DNA of 64,000 nt from Alphaproteobacteria bacterium (GCA_016124645.1 WGNE01000016.1:1-64000); one strand, 5' to 3'; counted from the first letter of the stretch, positions 43,383 through 53,395 are shown. Program-made: numbers and translations. The notes: generated by a model not told the origin, from the sequence alone.

Positions 43383-43871
43383 ATGCAGGAAAAACAAGAA
43401 GATGCTTTGAGCCAGCCCGTCGTCGCGGAAATGCGCGCGGCCAGCCGCGGCGAATACCTGAAAAAAGCGCGCGGCGGCAAATGGATGACCGGCATGGAAA
43501 TTGCCGGGCTTGCGCTTTTCGCCATCGGCCTTGCCGGGCTGGTCGGCACGATGGCTTTCGTCGCAATTCCCGTGGCGGCCATGGCCGTGCCCACGGTCGT
43601 AATCGCGGCGGGCATGGCGACGATGTCCCATGCGGAGAAGAAGGTCGGGCAAAAAGCCGATGCGCTTTTCACGGAAGACCTGAAAAAGGGAACGATGCTG
43701 GAAGAATACAAGACCACGGCGGTTTCCGCCCTGAAATCGAAGCTGGCGCAGGTCAGGAAGCTGAAAGAAGCTTTCCGCCTTTCCGCGCCGCGCAAGACGG
43801 CCGATACCGCCCCCGCCCCGGACGCGGTTCCCGCCGTCGCCAAGGCGCCGGACGCGAAGCCGCAGGGCTGA
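43383..43871 (+). CDS. Hypothetical membrane-hairpin protein
   Basis: MQEKQEDALSQPVVAEM...MEIAGLALFAIGLAGLVGTMAFVAIPVAAMAVPTVVIAAGMATM...; Pro/Ala tail. Confidence 0.65.
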   Translation: MQEKQEDALSQPVVAEMRAASRGEYLKKARGGKWMTGMEIAGLALFAIGLAGLVGTMAFVAIPVAAMAVPTVVIAAGMATMSHAEKKVGQKADALFTEDLKKGTMLEEYKTTAVSALKSKLAQVRKLKEAFRLSAPRKTADTAPAPDAVPAVAKAPDAKPQG

Positions 43872-43916
43872 CCGCAAGAACCGCAGGGCCTTCTTTAAAG
43901 GCCCGCGCGCCGAAAA

Positions 43917-43948
43917 ACGCCCCGTGCGAAAGCCGGGGCGTTTTTTTT
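43917..43948. terminator. Rho-independent terminator
   Basis: ACGCCCCG-tgcgaaagc-CGGGGCGTTTTTTTT. Confidence 0.9.
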
Positions 43949-43957
43949 CGTTCCGTC

Positions 43958-45235
43958 TCAGGTTTCCGGTACGGCCACGGCAGCGATATGGATGGCGGGC
44001 GCCTCTTTCAGCGCCGGCGGCTCGAGCTTGCGCAGGATGACGCAGTTGCGGCCCGCGTCCTTGGCCTGATAGAGGCATTCATCCGCCTGGATGAGCAGGT
44101 TGTCGAGCGTCCAGCCCTTCGCGCTCACCGCGACAACGCCGAAGCTGGAGGTATAGCGCAGGAACTGGTTGCGTCCTTCCTTGTCCACATAGGGGCAGGG
44201 GGTTTCCATCACCGACTTGCGCAGCCGGTTGATGATGCCCTGCGCCTGTTCCGCGGTGGTCTGGGGCAGGAAGATGGCGAATTCCTCCCCGCCGACGCGG
44301 CCGATGATGTCATAGCCGCGCAGGGATTCAAGCACGATGGTCGCGTAATGCTGCAGCACGAGGTCGCCCACCTTGTGCCCGTAGGTGTCGTTGACCGACT
44401 TGAACTTGTCCAGATCCGCCAGCACCAGCGCGAAGGGCTTTTCGTGACGCGAGAATTCCGACATCTCCGCCCCCGCCAGCTGCATGAAGGCGCGGCGGTT
44501 CTTCAGCCCCGTCAGCTCGTCCATGAGCGCGAGGCGCAAAAGCCTTTCATGGTAGCCGCCCATGCGCCGCACCATCGGGCGGAAGATGAACAGCGCCTCC
44601 GTCAAAAGCGCGGAGAGCACGAGGATGCTGCTCATGTATTGAAATTCGGAGGCCAGCGCGATGTGCTGCGTCACCTCCGCGCGGTATTTTTCCAGCGCGA
44701 GGTCGATGTTGAGGTCGAGCAGCTTGGCGCTCTTCGACAGGTCGGCGAAGGCTTGCGCCTGCAGGTCCGGGTTCATCGTGTCGGCGAATTTGTCGGCGGC
44801 GGCGGTGAAATTGTCCATCATCTTGCCGAGGCGGAAGGGCGGTTCCTCGAAGATGGCGGAAAGGTTGCCGTTCAGCCGTCCCTTGATGCCGAGGCTGGTC
44901 TTCTTCATCTGGTCGAGGCTGAGGCCCAGCATGTTCAGGTCCAGCTTGTTCTGCGAGGCGTGGTAGGCGGAAGCGCGCGAGACGATGACGTCCGCCTGCG
45001 AGCGCAGGTCGGTCATGGTGAAGGTGACGGCGGTGTTTTCCTTTTGCACGTTGATGGTATAGACCGCCAGCAGGTGGCCGATGACGACCAGCGCGGCGAT
45101 GATGCCGAGCGCGGCGATATAGGCGCGGGTCAGCGCCTTTTGCGGGTTTTCCTGCAGCAGCGTATTGAAACGCGCATGGGCCTTGCGGATTTTGTCGAGG
45201 AAGTTTCTCAAGGGCGGGCCGATCAATATAAACAA
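43958..45235 (-). CDS. Membrane diguanylate cyclase (GGEEF)
   Basis: LMDELTGLKNRRAFMQL...LADLDKFKSVNDTYGHKVGDLVLQ...IGRVGGEEFAIFLP; two TM segments. Confidence 0.93.
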   Translation of the reverse strand: MFILIGPPLRNFLDKIRKAHARFNTLLQENPQKALTRAYIAALGIIAALVVIGHLLAVYTINVQKENTAVTFTMTDLRSQADVIVSRASAYHASQNKLDLNMLGLSLDQMKKTSLGIKGRLNGNLSAIFEEPPFRLGKMMDNFTAAADKFADTMNPDLQAQAFADLSKSAKLLDLNIDLALEKYRAEVTQHIALASEFQYMSSILVLSALLTEALFIFRPMVRRMGGYHERLLRLALMDELTGLKNRRAFMQLAGAEMSEFSRHEKPFALVLADLDKFKSVNDTYGHKVGDLVLQHYATIVLESLRGYDIIGRVGGEEFAIFLPQTTAEQAQGIINRLRKSVMETPCPYVDKEGRNQFLRYTSSFGVVAVSAKGWTLDNLLIQADECLYQAKDAGRNCVILRKLEPPALKEAPAIHIAAVAVPET

Positions 45236-45376
45236 TAAAAAACGCGCCCGCGCCGAGGCGGATGCGTCTTCATTGTCGCACCCGCGCGGGTTTTTCTCAA
45301 CATGACTTATTCCTTTTTCCGAATATTCGGGGCGGGGATATTCATGGCAGGGCGTTCACGAACCGCCACGCTTCAT

Positions 45377-45408
45377 CCGGCCTGTCTCTGTGCCGGCCTG
45401 TCTCTGTG
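45377..45408. repeat. Perfect tandem duplication of 16 bp
   Basis: CCGGCCTGTCTCTGTG x2. Confidence 0.9.
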
Positions 45409-45497
45409 TTTGTCTCCGGCGCGCGCTTTGGCTAGACTGTTGCCAGCGGGCGGCGCGCCGCCCTTCGTTCATTTTTCCTTTCATAAGGGGGTTCACC

Positions 45498-45863
45498 ATG
45501 ATTTCACTCGTCAGCGGCTTCAGCGGCAATATCGTCGGGGTTTCGGCCAAGGGCCGGCTCACGCGCGAGGATTACGAGGGCGTGCTCATCCCCGCCGTCG
45601 AAAAAGCGCTGGCCGACCATGAAAAAGTCCGCCTCTACTACGAGCTGGGCGCGGAATTCGCGGGCGTCGATGTCGGCGCGATGTGGGAGGATTTCAAGGT
45701 CGGCATGGCCCATTACTCCAAGTGGGAGCGCATCGCCATCGTCACCGACGTCGAATGGCTGGCCCATTCCGTCAACGCCTTCGCCTTCATGATGCCTTGC
45801 CCGGTCAAGGTGTTCAAAAACGGCGAAGCCTCGGCCGCGAAGGAATGGATTGCCGAAGCCTGA
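45498..45863 (+). CDS. SpoIIAA-like (STAS/SpoIIAA fold) protein
   Basis: VVGVSAKGRLTREDYEGVLIPAVEKAL-type pattern...WEDFKVGMAHYSKWERIAIVTDVEWLAHSVNAFAFMMPCPVKVF. Confidence 0.75.
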   Translation: MISLVSGFSGNIVGVSAKGRLTREDYEGVLIPAVEKALADHEKVRLYYELGAEFAGVDVGAMWEDFKVGMAHYSKWERIAIVTDVEWLAHSVNAFAFMMPCPVKVFKNGEASAAKEWIAEA

Positions 45864-46096
45864 CGCATATCTGCCCATAATCTTGTTCGAAAGTTTTGCG
45901 GCAGTGCAAAACAGCGCATAAAACATGGCTTCAGGGCGATTGGGCCATTGACAGAAACTGGCGGAATCTGGATGATGGGGCCCGTCAAAGATTCTTGAAA
46001 AATAACCGGATAAACCGGAACCGGAGCGGCACTCCGGCGCGGCGCGTGTAGTAAAGGGTGTCTGTACGAAATGCACACGCAAAGGATGATCTGATT

Positions 46097-47383
46097 ATGG
46101 GTATTCTCAAGAAGTTTCAGGAAATGAAGCAGGAAATGACGCGCTGGCGCCAGCGCCTGCACGCCGAGCCCGAGCTCGCCTTCGACGAGACCAAGACCTC
46201 GCGCTTCCTCGTGCGCCAGCTGAAGTCCTTCGGCATCAAGGATTCCGACATCCACGTGATGGCCAAGACCGGTCTCGTCGTCGAGCTGCACGGCAAGAAC
46301 GGGCCGGGCGGCAAGGGCATCATGCTGCGCGCCGACATGGACGCGCTGCCCATTACCGAGGACACGGGCGTGCTTCATTCCTCGCGCAATCCCGGCGTCC
46401 ACCACGCCTGCGGCCACGACGGCCACATGGCCATGCTGCTGGGCGCGGCCAAGCATCTTTCCCAGACGCGCGAATTCGACGGCACCGTCTATTTCGTCTT
46501 CCAGCCGGCCGAGGAGCATATCGGCGGCGCGAAGGAGATGATCAAGGAAGGCATCTTCACCAAGTTCAAGATCGACGAGGTCTATGGCATGCACAACTTC
46601 CCCGGCCTGCCGCTGGGGATGATGGCGACCGGCCCGGGGCCCATGCTCGCCGCCTCCGACGAGTTCGAGATCGTCATGACCGGCACCGGCGGCCATACCG
46701 CCCGGCCCGAGAACACCAACGACGTGCTGGGCGCGGCGGCGGAAGCCATCGTGCGCATCAAGCAAATGGCGGGCAAGGAGATCCCCGAGGACGAGGTCGC
46801 GGCGCTCACCGTCTGCTCCCTGCAGACCAAGGGCGAGGCGCCCAACGTGCTGGCGGACGAGGCCCGCTTCAACGGTTCCATCCGCAGCTTCGACGAAAAA
46901 CTGCATGAAAAGCTGAAGGACGAGATCGATAAAATCCTCGTCGATATGGAGGACAAATACGGCGTGGTCGTCACCATCGACTACAGGAACGGCTACCCCA
47001 TGCTGGAAAACAGCCAGACGGAGACGAATTTCGCGCTGGACGTCGCGCGCGACACGGTCGGCCCGCAGCATGTCGTCACCCCCATCCCCCGCACGCTGGG
47101 GACGGAGGATTTCGCGGAATTCCTGCAGCACAAGCCCGGCAACTACATCGCCCTCGGCACGGGCGACCCCGCCGCGAAGACGCCGCAGCCCGACATCCAC
47201 AGCGCGAAATACGACTTCAACGACGCAGCCCTGCCCGTCGGGGCGAGCTACTGGGTCAACCTCGTCGAGCGCGCGCTGCCCGTCCTGCCGGGCGCGCCCG
47301 CCGCCAATGACGACAACGACGGGCCCGACGGACATACCGGCGCTTCGCCGAAAAGCGCCGCCCCGCGCGCGCCGAAACGGTAA
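46097..47383 (+). CDS. M20-family amidohydrolase (hippurate hydrolase-like)
   Basis: RQRLHAEPELAFDETKT, MLRADMDALPI, HHACGHDGHMAMLLGAAKHL, VFQPAEEHIGGAKEM. Confidence 0.93.
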   Translation: MGILKKFQEMKQEMTRWRQRLHAEPELAFDETKTSRFLVRQLKSFGIKDSDIHVMAKTGLVVELHGKNGPGGKGIMLRADMDALPITEDTGVLHSSRNPGVHHACGHDGHMAMLLGAAKHLSQTREFDGTVYFVFQPAEEHIGGAKEMIKEGIFTKFKIDEVYGMHNFPGLPLGMMATGPGPMLAASDEFEIVMTGTGGHTARPENTNDVLGAAAEAIVRIKQMAGKEIPEDEVAALTVCSLQTKGEAPNVLADEARFNGSIRSFDEKLHEKLKDEIDKILVDMEDKYGVVVTIDYRNGYPMLENSQTETNFALDVARDTVGPQHVVTPIPRTLGTEDFAEFLQHKPGNYIALGTGDPAAKTPQPDIHSAKYDFNDAALPVGASYWVNLVERALPVLPGAPAANDDNDGPDGHTGASPKSAAPRAPKR

Positions 47384-47405
47384 CGACGAAGGGGGTCTTG
47401 GGGGT

Positions 47406-48236
47406 TTGAAGGTTATCGAGCAGTTCACGCAGGGGAAAACCGGCGACGAAAACCTGAACGAAGACCGCATCGTGGTGACGGATGACTTCGTCGCCGTCAT
47501 CGACGGGGTCACCCCCTGCGCGGACGTCACCCTGCAGGGTATGAGCACGGGGCGCTTCGCCGCCATCGTGCTGCTCGAAGGGGTGAAGGAGCTGCACCCG
47601 CTCATCACCGCCCGCGACGCCGTCACCCGCCTGACCTCCCGCATGGAAGACCACACCACCGCCGCCGCCGAAAAGGAAGGCAAGGAAAAGGAATTTTCCG
47701 ACACCGCCGTCTGGCCGGGGGCGGGCCTGCTCATCTATTCGCACCGCCTTGCCGAGATCTGGCGTCTGGGCGGCTACGGCTTTTCGCTGGACGGCGGCCC
47801 CGCCGATACCTTCACCACCCCGCAGGAGGAAAGCTGGCGGCAATTGCGCAGCAGCTACCTGCAGGCGCAACTCGAAAAAGGCGTCAGCGAGCGAGACCTG
47901 CTGGCCGGCGACCCCAGCATGAAGAAATTCGCCGAAACCGTGGTCGAGATGCGCGCGCTGGCCAACAGCGACGCGCCCGCGGGCTACGGGGTGCTCAACG
48001 GCACGCCGGTGCCAGACCGTCATATCGAGGTCATCGACATCGACGAGATCGAGGAGATCACGCTGGCCAGCGACGGCTACCCCGAGATCCTGCCCACGCT
48101 GGAAGCGAGCGAGGCGCGCCTGAAACAGCTCATCGCGCAAGACCCGCTGATGTACAAGGCCTGCCCGCAGACCAGGGGCGTGACACCCGGCGCGGTGTCA
48201 TTCGACGATCGCAGCTACATCCGTTTCAAGCTGTAA
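47406..48236 (+). CDS. PP2C-like (possibly degenerate) protein, TTG start
   Basis: GDENLNEDRIVVTDDFVAVIDGVT; LIYSHRLAEIWRLGGYGF; EITLASDGYPEILP; SFDDRSYIRFKL follow PP2C motif order. Confidence 0.5.
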   Translation: MKVIEQFTQGKTGDENLNEDRIVVTDDFVAVIDGVTPCADVTLQGMSTGRFAAIVLLEGVKELHPLITARDAVTRLTSRMEDHTTAAAEKEGKEKEFSDTAVWPGAGLLIYSHRLAEIWRLGGYGFSLDGGPADTFTTPQEESWRQLRSSYLQAQLEKGVSERDLLAGDPSMKKFAETVVEMRALANSDAPAGYGVLNGTPVPDRHIEVIDIDEIEEITLASDGYPEILPTLEASEARLKQLIAQDPLMYKACPQTRGVTPGAVSFDDRSYIRFKL

Positions 48237-48253
48237 GGGGATTTGAATTGACC

Positions 48254-48793
48254 ATGGCGCAAAACAGCCCACAGGAAGACGAGATCACCCCCGAGGTGGT
48301 GCCCACGCCCGAGCCGCTGGCTTCCGCCTTCGCCGCGCTCGGCATCGAGGCCGTGACCTACGCGCATCCGGCCGTCTTCACCGTGGAGCAGGGGCGCGGC
48401 TTCAAGGACAAGATGCCGGGCGGCCATACCAAGAACCTGTTCCTGAAAGACAAGAAGGGACAGGTCTGGCTCGTCACCGCGCTGTGGGATACGGATATCG
48501 ACCTCAAATGGCTGCCGAAAAGGATTGATGCGGGCCGCCTGTCCTTCGGCAATGCGGAGCTCATGCAGCGGCTTCTGGGCGTCACCCCGGGCGCGGTCAC
48601 GGCGCTGGGGCTCGTCAACGATACGGACCGGCAGGTGCGCTTCGTGCTGGATTCGCGAATGTTGCAATGCAGCATCGTGAACTGCCATCCGCTGACCAAC
48701 GACATGACCACCGGGCTTTCGCCGCAGGATCTGCTGAAATTCATCAAAAACATGGGGTATGAGCCCATTATTGTTGATTTCGCGGGCGGTTAG
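48254..48793 (+). CDS. YbaK/ProX-like aminoacyl-tRNA deacylase
   Basis: TYAHPAVFTVEQGRGFKDKMPGGHTKNLFLKDKKGQVWLVTAL...LGVTPGAVTALGLVND. Confidence 0.9.
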   Translation: MAQNSPQEDEITPEVVPTPEPLASAFAALGIEAVTYAHPAVFTVEQGRGFKDKMPGGHTKNLFLKDKKGQVWLVTALWDTDIDLKWLPKRIDAGRLSFGNAELMQRLLGVTPGAVTALGLVNDTDRQVRFVLDSRMLQCSIVNCHPLTNDMTTGLSPQDLLKFIKNMGYEPIIVDFAGG

Positions 48794-48885
48794 CTTATCT
48801 CATTCATAATATAAAGCCGGACCCGCGCGAAAAAGCGCGCCGAGAAACAAGACAAGAAACAAGACAAGAAGAAATCAGGACGACC

Positions 48886-49845
48886 ATGCTGGACCTTTCC
48901 GCCCCCAAGAAGCCGAACGGCTCTTCCGCTCCCTCCGCCTTCATCAGCGATACCGATACCGCGGGCTTCGAGAAAGACGTGCTCGCCCTCTCCCTGCAAA
49001 AGCCGGTCATCGTCGATTTCTGGGCGCCGTGGTGCGGCCCCTGCAAGCAGCTGATGCCCGTGCTGGAAAAGCTGGTCGCGGCGCAGGGCGGGGCGGTGCA
49101 GCTGGTCAAGGTCAACGTGGATGAAAACCCCGAGCTCTCCCAGATGCTGCGCGTGCAGTCCGTGCCCACGGTCTATGCCTTCTTTCAGGGCCAGCCGGTC
49201 GATGGCTTCATGGGCGCGAAGCCCGAAAGCGAGCTGAAGGCCTTCATCGACAAGCTGGTGAAAATGGCCCCCGAAGGGGCGGGAGAAGGCGCGGGCGCGC
49301 CGGACGCCCTGCCGCCCGAAGCGCTGGAAAAGATGATGGCGCAGGCCGAAGGCTTCTTCGCCGAGGGGCAATACATGGACGCCATGGGCGTCTATGGCAC
49401 GATCATGGAGGCCGCGCCCGAGAACATGGACGCGCTTTCCGGCATCGGCTGGTGCCTGCTGGCCACGGGCGACGGCGAAGGCCTTTCCGAGCTGCTGGGC
49501 CAGCTGACCCCGGAGCAAAAGCAACATCCGCGCCTGCAAGGGCTGCAAAAGCTGGTCGAGATGGGCGAAGCGGCTCAGGGGCTGGAAGATGCCGCCGCGC
49601 TGGAAGGCAAAATCGCGCAAAACCCCAAGGATTTACAGGCTTATTACGACCTCGCGCGGCAAAAGATCGCCCGCGCGGACCTGGAAGGCGCGGTGGACGC
49701 GCTGGTGACGCTGACCCAAAAGGACCGCGAATGGGAGGAGCAAAAGGCCCGCCGCCTGCTGCTCGACCTTTTCGAGGCCATGGGCCCGCAGCACCCGCTG
49801 ACCGCGCAGGGCCGCCGCCGGCTGTCCGCGATATTGTTTTCATGA
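48886..49845 (+). CDS. ybbN: Thioredoxin-domain co-chaperone YbbN-like
   Basis: KPVIVDFWAPWCGPCKQLMPVLEKLV followed by TPR-like C-terminus. Confidence 0.92.
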   Translation: MLDLSAPKKPNGSSAPSAFISDTDTAGFEKDVLALSLQKPVIVDFWAPWCGPCKQLMPVLEKLVAAQGGAVQLVKVNVDENPELSQMLRVQSVPTVYAFFQGQPVDGFMGAKPESELKAFIDKLVKMAPEGAGEGAGAPDALPPEALEKMMAQAEGFFAEGQYMDAMGVYGTIMEAAPENMDALSGIGWCLLATGDGEGLSELLGQLTPEQKQHPRLQGLQKLVEMGEAAQGLEDAAALEGKIAQNPKDLQAYYDLARQKIARADLEGAVDALVTLTQKDREWEEQKARRLLLDLFEAMGPQHPLTAQGRRRLSAILFS

Positions 49846-49875
49846 GGCGGCGTTAAAAGGATACGGGGCGAAAAA

Positions 49876-50532
49876 ATGGGCGACGCGTTCGAAACCGCAT
49901 TGCAAGGCCTGCCGGGTGAAATCCCGGTTTTCCCGCTGCCGCGCGTCATCCTGCTGCCCCGCGTGCAGCTTCCCCTCAATATTTTCGAGCCGCGCTACGT
50001 CGCGATGACGCAGGCCGCGCTCGCCTGCCCCGAAAGGCTCATCGGCATGATCCAGCCGCGCCCGGACGGGGACGGGGAGGCGCTGTTCAACACCGGCTGC
50101 GCCGGGCGCATCACCGCCTTCGAGGAAACGCCGGACGGGCGCTACCTCATCACCCTCACGGGGGTCTGCCGCTTTAACGTGGCGCAGGAAATTCCGGCGG
50201 ACAACAAGGGGTTTCGCAAGGTCAGGGCCGACTGGCAGCCCTATGCCGGCGACCTTCAGCCCGACACTCTCACCGACGTCTGCCGCGACGGGATGATGGC
50301 GCGGCTGCGCGTCTATCTCGACAAGATGAACATGTCCTGCGACCGCTGGGACGCCATCCGCAACATCGAATGCGAGAAGCTGATCTCGACCTTAAGTGTC
50401 GTCTGCCCCTTCGACTGCGACGAAAAACAGGCGCTTTTGGAGGCGAAAACCCTGCCCGACCGCGTGCAGATCCTGCAAGCCCTGCTGGATCTGGCGGCAA
50501 GGGAAGGCGATTGCGCCGATACCTGCCACTAG
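49876..50532 (+). CDS. LON N-terminal (substrate-binding) domain protein
   Basis: IPVFPLPRVILLPRVQLPLNIFEPRYVAMTQAAL...ERLIGMIQP...GCAGRITAFEETPDGRYLITLTGVCRF. Confidence 0.92.
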   Translation: MGDAFETALQGLPGEIPVFPLPRVILLPRVQLPLNIFEPRYVAMTQAALACPERLIGMIQPRPDGDGEALFNTGCAGRITAFEETPDGRYLITLTGVCRFNVAQEIPADNKGFRKVRADWQPYAGDLQPDTLTDVCRDGMMARLRVYLDKMNMSCDRWDAIRNIECEKLISTLSVVCPFDCDEKQALLEAKTLPDRVQILQALLDLAAREGDCADTCH

Positions 50533-50571
50533 CGCGTTTCCCCCCTTTTTTCACCTGAAAGAGAGTATCCC

Positions 50572-50754
50572 ATGGCCATCAGCCCCAAGCGCGCCGACCC
50601 GAAACTGCTGGAAATCCTCGTCTGCCCCGTCACCAAGGCGCCGCTGGAATACGACGCGGACAAGCAAGAGCTCATCAGCCGCCAGGCCGGGCTCGCCTTC
50701 CCCATCCGCGAGGGCATTCCCGTCATGCTGGTGGACGAGGCGCGCAAGCTTTAA
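50572..50754 (+). CDS. Trm112 family protein
   Basis: [52 protein letters not shown]. Confidence 0.95.
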   Translation: MAISPKRADPKLLEILVCPVTKAPLEYDADKQELISRQAGLAFPIREGIPVMLVDEARKL

Positions 50755-50773
50755 GGAACGCTTGCTTCTCTTT

Positions 50774-50904
50774 CCCTCTCCCGCTCTCGGGAGAGGGGCA
50801 GGGAGAGGGGTGGGCCGAAGGCCCGCTGGCGACAGCGCGGGAACGATGGCCTGCGATATCCGCATTCCCTCTCCCCCCGCCCTCTCCCGCAAGCGGGAGA
50901 GGGA
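50774..50904. repeat. Full composite CCCTCTCCC-type extragenic element
   Basis: Same modular order as 3404-3531: CCCTCTCCC hairpin, GGGCCGAAGGCCCGC, spacer, CCCTCTCCCCCCGCCCTCTCCCGCaagCGGGAGAGGGA. Confidence 0.85.
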
Positions 50905-51037
50905 GCCTTTCAAGCCTTCTCCCGAAGGGGGAGGTCGAAGACGGGAAAATGCTGCGGCGCGAAAGCCCAATAATCGCTGTTCAACGCGCCCCGCCGTGGT
51001 AAAATGAATTATAGGATAACCAAAGGAAGATCGAGAT

Positions 51038-52579
51038 ATGTCCGACCGCGTATGGCTTTTTGACACCACCCTTCGTGACGGCGAGCAGTCTCCCGGCTAT
51101 TCCATGACGCTGGACGAAAAGCTGCGCATGGCCGCGATGCTCGACGACATGGGGCTGGATATCATCGAAGCCGGTTTCCCCGCCGCCTCCCGCGGGGATT
51201 TCGAGGCGGTCTATAAAGTGTCCGAGCAGACCCAGAACGCCATCGTCGCGGGGCTGTGCCGCGCGGTGCAAAAAGACATCGAGGCGGTGATCGAGGCGAC
51301 CAAGCCCGCGACGCGCAAGCGCATCCATACCTTCATCTCCACCTCCGAACTGCACATGAAACATAAACTCCAAGCCACGCCCGAGCGCGTGCTGGAGCTC
51401 ATCCACGAAAGCGTGTCCTTCGCCCGCAACCATTGCGAGGACGTGGAATGGAGCGCGGAAGACGCGACCCGCACCAGCCACGACTACCTTTGCAAGGCGG
51501 TCGAGACCGCCATCGCCGCGGGCGCGTCCACCGTCAACATCCCCGACACCGTCGGCTATACCGTGCCGGAGGAATATTTCGCGCTGATTAAAATGCTCAA
51601 AGACCGCGTGCCCAACATCGACCGCGCCGTCATCTCCACCCATTGCCACAACGACCTCGGCCTCGCCGTCGCCAACTCGCTGGCGGGCATCCGCGCGGGG
51701 GCGCGGCAGATCGAATGCACCATCAACGGCATCGGCGAGCGCGCGGGCAACGCCTCCATGGAAGAGATCGTCATGACCTGCCGCACAAGGCAGGACGTGA
51801 TGCCTTATGAAACCGGCATCAAGACCGAGATGATCATGCCCGCGTCCAGGCTGCTGACCGACATCACCGGCTTTTCCGTGCAGCCGAACAAGGCCGTGGT
51901 GGGGGCCAACGCTTTCGCCCATGAAAGCGGCATCCATCAGGACGGCATGCTGAAGAACGCGCAGACCTACGAGATCATGACGCCGGAATCGGTCGGGCGC
52001 GACCGCTCGGACCTCGTGCTCGGCAAGCATTCGGGCCGCAACGCGTTCCGCACCAAGCTGCAGGCGTTGGGCTACAACCTCGACGATGCCGCGCTCAATG
52101 CCGCCTTCGACCGCTTCAAGGATTTCGCCGACCGCAAGAAAAAGGTCTCGGACGACGACCTCATCCTCATCGTCACCTCCAAGGACGGGCTGCCGGAAGA
52201 GCGGGTGGAGTTCATCTCGCTGGGCGTGAAGTCCGGCTCCTACGGCCCGCAGGAGGCCGAGCTGACGGTCAAGATCGACGGCGCGAAGAAAACCGCCAAG
52301 GCCACGGGCAAGGGTCCGGTCGATGCCTGTTTCAAGGCGATGCGCGTGCTGGTGCCGCATGACGCCGCGATGCTCTCCAACTACGAGCTGCGCGCGCTCA
52401 CCCACGGCTCCGACGCGAAGGGCGAGGTCAATATCCGCCTGACCGAGAACGGGCAGAATTTCAACGGCACCGGCATCGACACCGACGTCATCGTCGCGTC
52501 CTGCCGCGCCTATATCGATGCGCTCAACCGGATGCTTTCCGCGCGCGACGCCGCGCCGCGAAAAGCGACGGCGAACTAA
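51038..52579 (+). CDS. leuA: 2-isopropylmalate synthase
   Basis: VWLFDTTLRDGEQSPGYSMTLDEKLRMA, STHCHNDLGLAVANSLAGIRAGARQIECTINGIGERAGNASMEE, C-terminal regulatory domain. Confidence 0.97.
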   Translation: MSDRVWLFDTTLRDGEQSPGYSMTLDEKLRMAAMLDDMGLDIIEAGFPAASRGDFEAVYKVSEQTQNAIVAGLCRAVQKDIEAVIEATKPATRKRIHTFISTSELHMKHKLQATPERVLELIHESVSFARNHCEDVEWSAEDATRTSHDYLCKAVETAIAAGASTVNIPDTVGYTVPEEYFALIKMLKDRVPNIDRAVISTHCHNDLGLAVANSLAGIRAGARQIECTINGIGERAGNASMEEIVMTCRTRQDVMPYETGIKTEMIMPASRLLTDITGFSVQPNKAVVGANAFAHESGIHQDGMLKNAQTYEIMTPESVGRDRSDLVLGKHSGRNAFRTKLQALGYNLDDAALNAAFDRFKDFADRKKKVSDDDLILIVTSKDGLPEERVEFISLGVKSGSYGPQEAELTVKIDGAKKTAKATGKGPVDACFKAMRVLVPHDAAMLSNYELRALTHGSDAKGEVNIRLTENGQNFNGTGIDTDVIVASCRAYIDALNRMLSARDAAPRKATAN

Positions 52580-52621
52580 ACGGCGAGAGATGATGACTGT
52601 ACCAGCGTCCTAACCCTTTAC

Positions 52622-53395
52622 ATGCGGGTCTTGCGGGCCATGATTTTGAATCTGCTGCAAAAGAACAAAAAGAAAAAAGCCAAAAAACCTTCCGCCGACA
52701 AGAAGCGCCCGCGCGCGACCATTCCGGCCGTCATCGGGGGCCTGCGCGTCAAGCCCAGCGCAAGGGCGCATTACCTCAACCTGCGGCTCGACGCGCGCAC
52801 GAGCGAGATCGTGCTGACATGGCCGCTGCGCCGCCGCGTCTCTCTCTCCAAGGCCGAGCGCTTCATCGCCGAGAACCGCGAATGGATCGCCCGCCAGCAG
52901 CGCGACCTGCCCAAGGCGCGCGTCTTCGCGCCCGGCAGCAAGCTGAGAGTGGCGGGCCGCGAATACGTCATCGAGCACGCGCCAGGCCGCGGCATCACCC
53001 GCTTCGAAGGCGGGCGGCTCATCGTCCACGGCGGGCGCGAGCACCTGCCGCGCCGCGTGCGCGATTTCCTGAAGCAGGAAGCGCTGCGCATCATGAAGGC
53101 GCTGGCCGACGAAAAGGCGGAGATGCTGGGCCTGCGCTCTTCCGAGGTGCGCATCCTCGACCCCAAGACGCGCTGGGGCTCCTGCGGGCCCGACGGCAAG
53201 ATCATGTTCTCATGGCGGCTCATCCTCGCCCCGCCGGAAGTCATGGACTACCTCGTCGCGCATGAGGTCGCCCACCGCATCCACATGAACCACAGCAACC
53301 GTTTTTGGAAGCTTTGCGGCCAGCTGACGGAAAACGTCGCCGACTGCCGCCGCTGGCTGCACGAGAACGGCAAGGAGCTGATGGTCTGGAACTAA
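52622..53395 (+). CDS. YgjP/DUF45-type (M48-like) metallopeptidase
   Basis: KTRWGSCGPDGKIMFSWRLILAPPEVMDYLVAHEVAHRIHMNHSNRFWKL. Confidence 0.93.
   Translation: MRVLRAMILNLLQKNKKKKAKKPSADKKRPRATIPAVIGGLRVKPSARAHYLNLRLDARTSEIVLTWPLRRRVSLSKAERFIAENREWIARQQRDLPKARVFAPGSKLRVAGREYVIEHAPGRGITRFEGGRLIVHGGREHLPRRVRDFLKQEALRIMKALADEKAEMLGLRSSEVRILDPKTRWGSCGPDGKIMFSWRLILAPPEVMDYLVAHEVAHRIHMNHSNRFWKLCGQLTENVADCRRWLHENGKELMVWN

Noticed and set aside
45713-47734. 673-aa minus-strand ORF
   Set aside because: Antisense to the M20 amidohydrolase and neighbours; no recognisable domain.
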